Origin: an uncultured Clostridia bacterium
GTDB taxonomy: Bacteria; Bacillota; Clostridia; Oscillospirales; Ruminococcaceae
Assembly (NCBI GenBank): GCA_937871145.1
Contig: CALMXN010000299.1
Span: forward strand, 1 to 10,169
DNA length: 10,169 bases
Direction: 5' to 3'
Notes under the pieces: generated by a model
The model's database searches: none
What the model saw: only the letters and a program-made list of their open reading frames with translations
Told to the model about the DNA's origin: nothing
Shown: piece by piece, positions 6,431-10,169 of the stretch
How the letters are laid out: every line of letters starts with the position of its first letter
Position numbering within the stretch: the stretch's first letter is position 1
Position numbers and translations under genes: made by a program

Positions 6431-6913
6431 ATGCTAACAGTCAATATAATAACAGTCGGCAAGCTTAAGGAACAATACCTTCGTATGGCAATTGATGAAT
6501 ATTCAAAACGCCTTACTGCATTCTGCAAGTTCAATATTGTTGAACTCGCTGAACAGCGTTTGTCCGACAATCCTTCACTGAAGGAAATTGAATCATCATT
6601 ATCTGCCGAGGGCAAGCAGATACAGAGTTACCTCACAAAAGGCTCTTATACATTTGCAATGTGCATTGAGGGCAGACAGCTCCCGAGTGAAAAGCTTGGT
6701 GAAAAATTCAATGACATTTCAATATCAGGGAAAAGTACAATAAACTTTATTATTGGTAGTTCCTTTGGAATATGTGACGATATAAAAAAACAAGCAGATT
6801 TCAGATTATCAATGTCAGAAATGACTTTCCCTCATCAGCTTGCAAGAGTTATGCTTTCAGAACAGATTTACAGAGCATTCTCAATATTAAACAATTCAAA
6901 ATATCATAAATAG
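6431..6913 (+). CDS. rlmH: 23S rRNA (pseudouridine1915-N3)-methyltransferase RlmH
   Basis: RlmH methylates pseudouridine 1915 in helix 69 of 23S rRNA, using SAM, on the assembled 70S ribosome. The 160-residue product has the standard length for this small SPOUT (trefoil-knot) enzyme. It begins with MLTVNIITVGKLKEQYL. The SAM-binding knot is FIIGSSFGI, followed by the hallmark C-terminus MTFPHQLARVMLSEQIYRAF and the terminal YHK. The more usual GGS of the knot reads GSS here, a mild change. It starts 9 bases after the MBL gene with AAGGTGA as ribosome binding site. Its TAG stop is embedded in the operon terminator. Confidence 0.96.
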   Translation: MLTVNIITVGKLKEQYLRMAIDEYSKRLTAFCKFNIVELAEQRLSDNPSLKEIESSLSAEGKQIQSYLTKGSYTFAMCIEGRQLPSEKLGEKFNDISISGKSTINFIIGSSFGICDDIKKQADFRLSMSEMTFPHQLARVMLSEQIYRAFSILNNSKYHK

Positions 6914-6930
6914 CCGAAAGGCTATTTTTT
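6908..6930 (+). terminator. Intrinsic terminator of the murA-walJ-rlmH unit, containing the rlmH stop codon
   Basis: AAATAGCC (6908-6915) pairs with GGCTATTT (6920-6927) around a GAAA tetraloop, with a run of T to 6930. The TAG stop of rlmH (6911-6913) lies in the 5' arm, so ribosomes finishing rlmH will cover part of the stem. Confidence 0.88.
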
Positions 6931-6935
6931 ATGTA

Positions 6936-6965
6936 ATAAAAAAGCTCCCTGTAAAAAGGGAGCTT
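6936..6965 (-). terminator. Intrinsic terminator of the minus-strand lipoprotein gene
   Basis: The perfect 9-bp inverted repeat AAGCTCCCT (6942-6950) and AGGGAGCTT (6957-6965) has a 6-base loop. Read on the minus strand it is followed by six T (complement of 6938-6943), so it terminates leftward transcription. On the plus strand the downstream bases are TAATTTATTTA, so some rightward backup termination is possible. Confidence 0.9.
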
Positions 6966-6972
6966 AATTTAT

Positions 6973-8088
6973 TTATGCTTCTGAACTACTGCTTGTACTT
7001 TTCTGATTTTTCTGCATTTTCTTAATAACTTTTTCAGGTGTGTATCTGTCATAAGAGTCGTTGTTTTTCTCTATTTTAAGGTCGCTACCCCATGTTGATG
7101 ACATCTTTTGAAAGTCAGCATTCTTCAGAGACTTAAGAGTACTGTTTCTGGCCTCTTTCATAAAATCATCACGTTGCGTTATATCAAGCTTAACATATAC
7201 ATAAATGTATGTTGTTGTTATTACCATGATAGGTTCGTTATATTTTGCACACTTGATCATATCTGTTACACCAACTGGATCAATGTACTGTACACCGTCA
7301 TATACTATCTGTTCATTTTCGTACGGATCCTTTTCTTTATCAGTTTCTGATGAAGACTGTGGAATTCCTGTTGATTCATTATACCTGCTTTTATAATACT
7401 CATTAATAAGCTCATCGAAGTTTGCGCCTTCTTTGGCCTTCTTGAGATATTCATCAGCCTTTTTCTTAACTGCATCTTTGCCGGCATTGTCAAGTTCTGT
7501 ACCGTCGTCTTTTTTAAGAATCAAAGGAAGAAGCTTAACTCTGGCATATTTACTGTTGATATTTTTGTTGATATCCTCCTGCTTGACTTCTTCAAGTCCG
7601 CCCTTTTCGTAATACTTATTGAATAATACTTCGAGCTTCTGGTTCATTGTAAAGATTTTTTCAATTGAATCCTTACTGATACCGTTCTTTTCATACTCGT
7701 CGCCTGTTGCTTCCCATGCATTGTCTGTTGCAAGCTTAATAGCTTTATTATCCTTTGATGAAAGCCCAAGACCAAGCTCCTTGAATTTATGATCGACACC
7801 TATCATCTGCTTGCATTTGTCTGTTGCGTATTCCTCGATATACTCAGGTACCTTTTTGCCGTCAATTTCCTTTGACATTATGTTCTTTTTAGTTACAGAA
7901 CTATCATCTTTAAGTTTATCTGTAGCATCTTCATATCCTTGAATAGTATAGAAAATATAAACGCCGGCATTTATTTTGTTTCCATCAACCTTATTAGCCC
8001 AGGTTGTATCTGCATTAGTACACGCAGATAATGAAAAAGCCATAGTCAATGCAGAAATGCCAGCAAGTATTCTGGTTTTTATAGACAT
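6973..8088 (-). CDS. PrsA/SurA-like lipoprotein with degenerate parvulin domain
   Basis: The 371-residue protein starts with a lipoprotein signal peptide: basic MSIKTR, a hydrophobic core, and the lipobox LSAC with Cys23 as the lipidated residue. It should be tethered to the outer face of the membrane. Residues 30-170 are helical and charged. WANKVDGNKINAGVYIFY (30-47) resembles the start of SurA/PrsA N-terminal chaperone domains. Residues 181-302 fit the outline of a parvulin domain (YARVKLLPLIL, then KAKEGANFDELINEYY, later ITTTYIYVYVKLDI). However, the catalytic HIL-type motif reads LLPLIL and no GGDLG-like motif is visible. The tail is Lys-rich and ends in a Ser run. The likely role is folding of exported proteins without prolyl isomerase activity, an inference from weak similarity. 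The ATG follows AAGGGGG at 10 bases. The gene has its own promoter and terminator. Confidence 0.75.
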   Translation of the reverse strand: MSIKTRILAGISALTMAFSLSACTNADTTWANKVDGNKINAGVYIFYTIQGYEDATDKLKDDSSVTKKNIMSKEIDGKKVPEYIEEYATDKCKQMIGVDHKFKELGLGLSSKDNKAIKLATDNAWEATGDEYEKNGISKDSIEKIFTMNQKLEVLFNKYYEKGGLEEVKQEDINKNINSKYARVKLLPLILKKDDGTELDNAGKDAVKKKADEYLKKAKEGANFDELINEYYKSRYNESTGIPQSSSETDKEKDPYENEQIVYDGVQYIDPVGVTDMIKCAKYNEPIMVITTTYIYVYVKLDITQRDDFMKEARNSTLKSLKNADFQKMSSTWGSDLKIEKNNDSYDRYTPEKVIKKMQKNQKSTSSSSEA

Positions 8089-8133
8089 GCTGTAATATCC
8101 CCCTTATGAGTAAATATAATATTTAACTTTACT

Positions 8134-8162
8134 ATTATAACTTAAAAAAGCCAAAAAGTCTA
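8134..8162 (-). promoter_or_regulatory. Promoter of the PrsA/SurA-like lipoprotein gene
   Basis: On the minus strand, TAGACT (8162-8157) is followed after exactly 17 bases by a consensus TATAAT (8139-8134). Transcription should begin near 8127, giving a leader of about 40 bases. The promoter lies just after the thioesterase stop. No terminator is visible between the two genes, so read-through from upstream is also possible. Confidence 0.72.
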
Positions 8163-8180
8163 TACTTATATTAACATTTT

Positions 8181-8660
8181 TTAATAGTCTTCAGCACGTC
8201 GCTGTTTTCTAAGGTTATGTCGCTTTATGCCAGCCTCCCATTCTGCTTTTTCCTCATCGGTTTCAATCAGAAGTGGCGGTACCTTTGCAGGATTATCATT
8301 TTCATCAAGTGCAACAAGCACAAGATATGCGTGGTTGATTACCTTTTGTGTTCCGTCAAGTGCTTCAACATAAGTATCAACCTTTATTTCCATAGAGCTT
8401 GTTCCAACGTGGGTTATTTTACCTTTTAAAACAAGTGTGTTGTTTGCATATGCAGGTGCCTTGAACTGAAGATTATCAATTGAAGCAGTGGTAACATTAC
8501 AGCTTGAATGTCGTCTTGCAACAACAGCAGCAACAACGTCTATCCATTCCATAAGTTGTCCGCCGAATAATCTTTTATAACCATTTATATGACCAGGCAT
8601 AAGTATCTCAACGTGCTCGGTCATTGAATCGGAAACTCTTTTTGGCTTTAGTTCTTTCAT
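8181..8660 (-). CDS. Acyl-CoA thioesterase, hotdog fold (ACOT/BACH type)
   Basis: The 159-residue protein has one hotdog domain of the cytosolic acyl-CoA hydrolase type, which cleaves acyl-CoA to free fatty acid and CoA. Signature blocks in order are HINGYKRLFGGQLMEWID (24-41), VVARRH (46-51), NVTTASIDNLQFKAPA (55-70), and further on HVGTSSMEIKVDTYVEA. Asp41 of the WID motif is the conserved acidic residue on the central helix. No signal peptide is present. Such proteins act as oligomers, and their true substrate cannot be read from sequence. The ATG follows an ideal AAGGAG (8671-8666) at 5 bases. It is the first of two minus-strand genes and has its own promoter. No terminator is seen before the lipoprotein gene 92 bases on. 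Confidence 0.93.
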   Translation of the reverse strand: MKELKPKRVSDSMTEHVEILMPGHINGYKRLFGGQLMEWIDVVAAVVARRHSSCNVTTASIDNLQFKAPAYANNTLVLKGKITHVGTSSMEIKVDTYVEALDGTQKVINHAYLVLVALDENDNPAKVPPLLIETDEEKAEWEAGIKRHNLRKQRRAEDY

Positions 8661-8697
8661 AATAACTCCTTAAAATATAAGAATAAATTATATTAAT

Positions 8698-8726
8698 AAT
8701 ATAACACAAGTGCATAGTGATTACAA
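8698..8726 (-). promoter_or_regulatory. Promoter of the acyl-CoA thioesterase gene
   Basis: On the minus strand, TTGTAA (8726-8721) is followed after 17 bases by TATATT (8703-8698), with an extended -10 TG just upstream. The predicted start of transcription near 8691 gives a leader of about 30 bases containing the AAGGAG site. Confidence 0.65.
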
Positions 8727-8734
8727 TTAAAACA

Positions 8735-8796
8735 TTTGAATTAAAAAATATTCAGGAAAAATGCAATATTGAATAATAGTATTGCCTGTATTCAAA
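8735..8796. repeat. Nested imperfect palindrome in the divergent intergenic region
   Basis: TTTGAAT (8735-8741) matches ATTCAAA (8790-8796). Inside it CAG (8753-8755) matches CTG (8786-8788), and GCAATA (8763-8768) matches TATTGC (8780-8785). The segment lies between the two divergent promoters and outside both predicted transcripts, so an operator is more likely than an RNA hairpin. AT-richness makes chance matches possible. I see no coding region in 8661-8952. Confidence 0.35.
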
Positions 8797-8884
8797 ACTA
8801 TTTATAAAGGCAGAAAGTGAATTCTATAAAAATAAAAGAAATATGGTTCAATTTGAGAAAATTAACATTAATATGGGAATGGTC

Positions 8885-8912
8885 TTGCAATTTATTTTTT
8901 ATATGCTATAAT
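8885..8912 (+). promoter_or_regulatory. Promoter of the trkH/ktrB-like gene
   Basis: TTGCAA (8885-8890) is followed after 16 bases by a consensus TATAAT (8907-8912), with an extended -10 TG at 8904-8905. It is among the best promoter matches in the window. The predicted leader is only about 35 bases, which excludes a c-di-AMP (ydaO) riboswitch of the kind found before some potassium transporter genes. Confidence 0.8.
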
Positions 8913-8952
8913 TTGATAATTAACATTTAATATAAAGAGGTTAGATAAATTT

Positions 8953-10169
8953 ATGCCTGTGTTACAAAAAAAGAGTAGGTCACTTAACCCTACAAGAACA
9001 ATTGCTATTAGTTTTATTCTTGTTATACTTACTGGTACTTTACTTCTGACACTTCCTATATCAGCAAAGGATGGTAATTTCACTCCAATAAATCACGCTT
9101 TGTTTACATCAACATCTGCAACATGTGTTACTGGACTTGTTATATATGATACCTTCCAGCATTGGACAACATTCGGTCAGGTTATAATCATACTGCTGAT
9201 TCAGGTTGGCGGACTCGGACTTGTTACATTTGTTACATTCTTCAATTTTATTATAGGTAAAAAACTTGGACTCAGAAGAATGCAGCTTGCATCTGAATCT
9301 GTAAGTGCCGATGGCTTTGATGATGCAAGAATACTAATCAAGAACGTTATTAAATTTACGTTATCCATTGAGGCAATAGGGGCGATTATTTTATCAACAG
9401 TTTTTGTCCCTGAGTATGGAGCAAGGGGAATATTCAAATCTGTTTTTATTGCGATTTCTGCTTTCTGCAATGCAGGATTTGATATTCTGTGTGAAAAGCA
9501 ACCTTTTATGAGTGTTATAGGTTATAACAGCAATCCTGTTGTTCTTATAACAATAATGGCATTGATTGTATGTGGAGGACTTGGCTTTGTTGTATGGAAT
9601 GACCTTCTTTACTATAGAAAGACAAAGCATCTTTTTCTTCATACAAAGGTAGTACTTATGGTAACAGCATTTCTGATTGTCTCAGGAACTATAGCATTCC
9701 TGTTAGTTGAGAGGGATAATCCATTAACAATGGCAAATATGAGTTTCGGCGATAAACTGATGAATTCAATGTTCCAGTCTATCAGTTGCAGAACTGCTGG
9801 GTTTGATTCACTGAATAATGCTAATCTTGATCCGGTATCAAAAGTATTTTCAATTATATTAATGTATATAGGTGCAGCTCCAGGATCAACCGGTGGTGGT
9901 ATAAAAATCACAACCTTTGCAGTAATACTCATGACTGTTGTCAGCGTATTAAGGAACAAGGAAGATACAACAATTCTCGGCAGAAAAGTTGAAAAATCAA
10001 CAGTTTATAAGGCTCTGACAATTACAATGCTTTCAATGGGCGCTATATTTATTGCAACCTTATCAATATTCTATTCATTAAAACAGAACCCAGAAGTAAC
10101 AGGACTTGATACACTTTTTGAAGTTGTCTCTGCATTTGGTACTGTTGGAATGTCAGTGGGAATAACTGC
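8953..10169 (+). CDS. TrkH/KtrB-family potassium (or sodium) channel subunit, 3' truncated
   Basis: An open frame of 405 codons runs from ATG at 8953 off the right edge. Family members are about 440-490 residues, so most of the protein is visible. It is the membrane subunit of a Trk/Ktr cation uptake system, built from four M1-P-M2 repeats. All four selectivity-filter segments are present with their glycines: TCVTGL (Gly61), FCNAGF (Gly175), CRTAGF (Gly283) and FGTVGM (Gly399). The gate-loop segment GAAPGSTGGGIK (307-318) precedes the last repeat. A short basic N-terminus and the compact size favour KtrB over the longer TrkH. Glycine in the first filter loop fits a K+-selective form, although Na+-coupled transport is usual. 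The partner gene (ktrA/trkA) should lie beyond the window edge. The start follows AAGAGG at 12 bases, a rather long spacing, and no other start in this frame is better. Confidence 0.93.
   Translation, partial: MPVLQKKSRSLNPTRTIAISFILVILTGTLLLTLPISAKDGNFTPINHALFTSTSATCVTGLVIYDTFQHWTTFGQVIIILLIQVGGLGLVTFVTFFNFIIGKKLGLRRMQLASESVSADGFDDARILIKNVIKFTLSIEAIGAIILSTVFVPEYGARGIFKSVFIAISAFCNAGFDILCEKQPFMSVIGYNSNPVVLITIMALIVCGGLGFVVWNDLLYYRKTKHLFLHTKVVLMVTAFLIVSGTIAFLLVERDNPLTMANMSFGDKLMNSMFQSISCRTAGFDSLNNANLDPVSKVFSIILMYIGAAPGSTGGGIKITTFAVILMTVVSVLRNKEDTTILGRKVEKSTVYKALTITMLSMGAIFIATLSIFYSLKQNPEVTGLDTLFEVVSAFGTVGMSVGIT

Noticed and set aside
8109..8133. AGTAAA/TTTACT inverted repeat near the lipoprotein promoter
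   Set aside because: It is short, purely AT-rich and straddles the predicted transcription start. I cannot separate it from chance.
9201..9959. Three minus-strand frames opposite the trkH/ktrB gene
   Set aside because: They are shadows of the plus-strand channel gene, whose four filter motifs are intact and in frame throughout.
1..10169. Search for mobile elements, CRISPR arrays, toxin-antitoxin or defence genes
   Set aside because: Every stretch over 300 bases is accounted for by housekeeping genes or the T-box. I saw no transposase, integrase, repeat array or atypical gene cluster.

Overview
The window looks like ordinary core chromosome of a low-GC, Gram-positive anaerobe. An Oscillospiraceae/Ruminococcus-like Clostridia member is the best guess. 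This rests on AT-rich intergenic DNA, AGGAGG-type ribosome binding sites, a tRNA-Cys T-box ahead of cysE-cysS, a walJ-rlmH pair, and a lipoprotein foldase-like protein. The assignment is inferred from gene content and style, not from a marker gene.

Layout, left to right. (1) 1-933: the 3' end of rimO (ribosomal protein S12 methylthiotransferase) overlaps pgsA (phosphatidylglycerophosphate synthase). (2) 934-4178: a promoter-like stretch and a complete T-box leader with a Cys (UGC) specifier and a UGGA acceptor-binding bulge. The leader controls cysE (serine acetyltransferase), cysS (cysteinyl-tRNA synthetase) and a membrane-anchored, degenerate cyclophilin-like protein, and the unit ends at a strong terminator. 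(3) 4274-6930: a promoter, murA (first committed step of peptidoglycan synthesis), a WalJ/YycJ-type metallo-beta-lactamase-fold protein and rlmH (23S rRNA methyltransferase), closed by a terminator whose stem contains the rlmH stop codon. (4) 6936-8726, minus strand: an acyl-CoA thioesterase and a PrsA/SurA-like lipoprotein, each with its own promoter. The lipoprotein gene ends in a terminator back to back with that of rlmH. (5) 8727-10169: a divergent intergenic region with an imperfect palindrome and a strong promoter, then a TrkH/KtrB-type potassium (or sodium) channel subunit that runs off the right edge.

How the genes work together. The T-box unit couples cysteine synthesis and cysteine charging to the level of uncharged tRNA-Cys. 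The murA unit joins cell-wall precursor synthesis with rRNA modification. Two extracytoplasmic proteins resembling prolyl isomerases, one from the cyclophilin and one from the parvulin/SurA family, are encoded in neighbouring operons, and both appear to have lost canonical active-site residues.

I found no mobile element, CRISPR array, tRNA, rRNA, phage gene or obviously new system. The most rewarding items are the details of the Cys T-box (including a duplicated 7-mer that could form an extra competing helix), the degenerate cyclophilin in the Cys regulon, and the corrected TTG start of murA.
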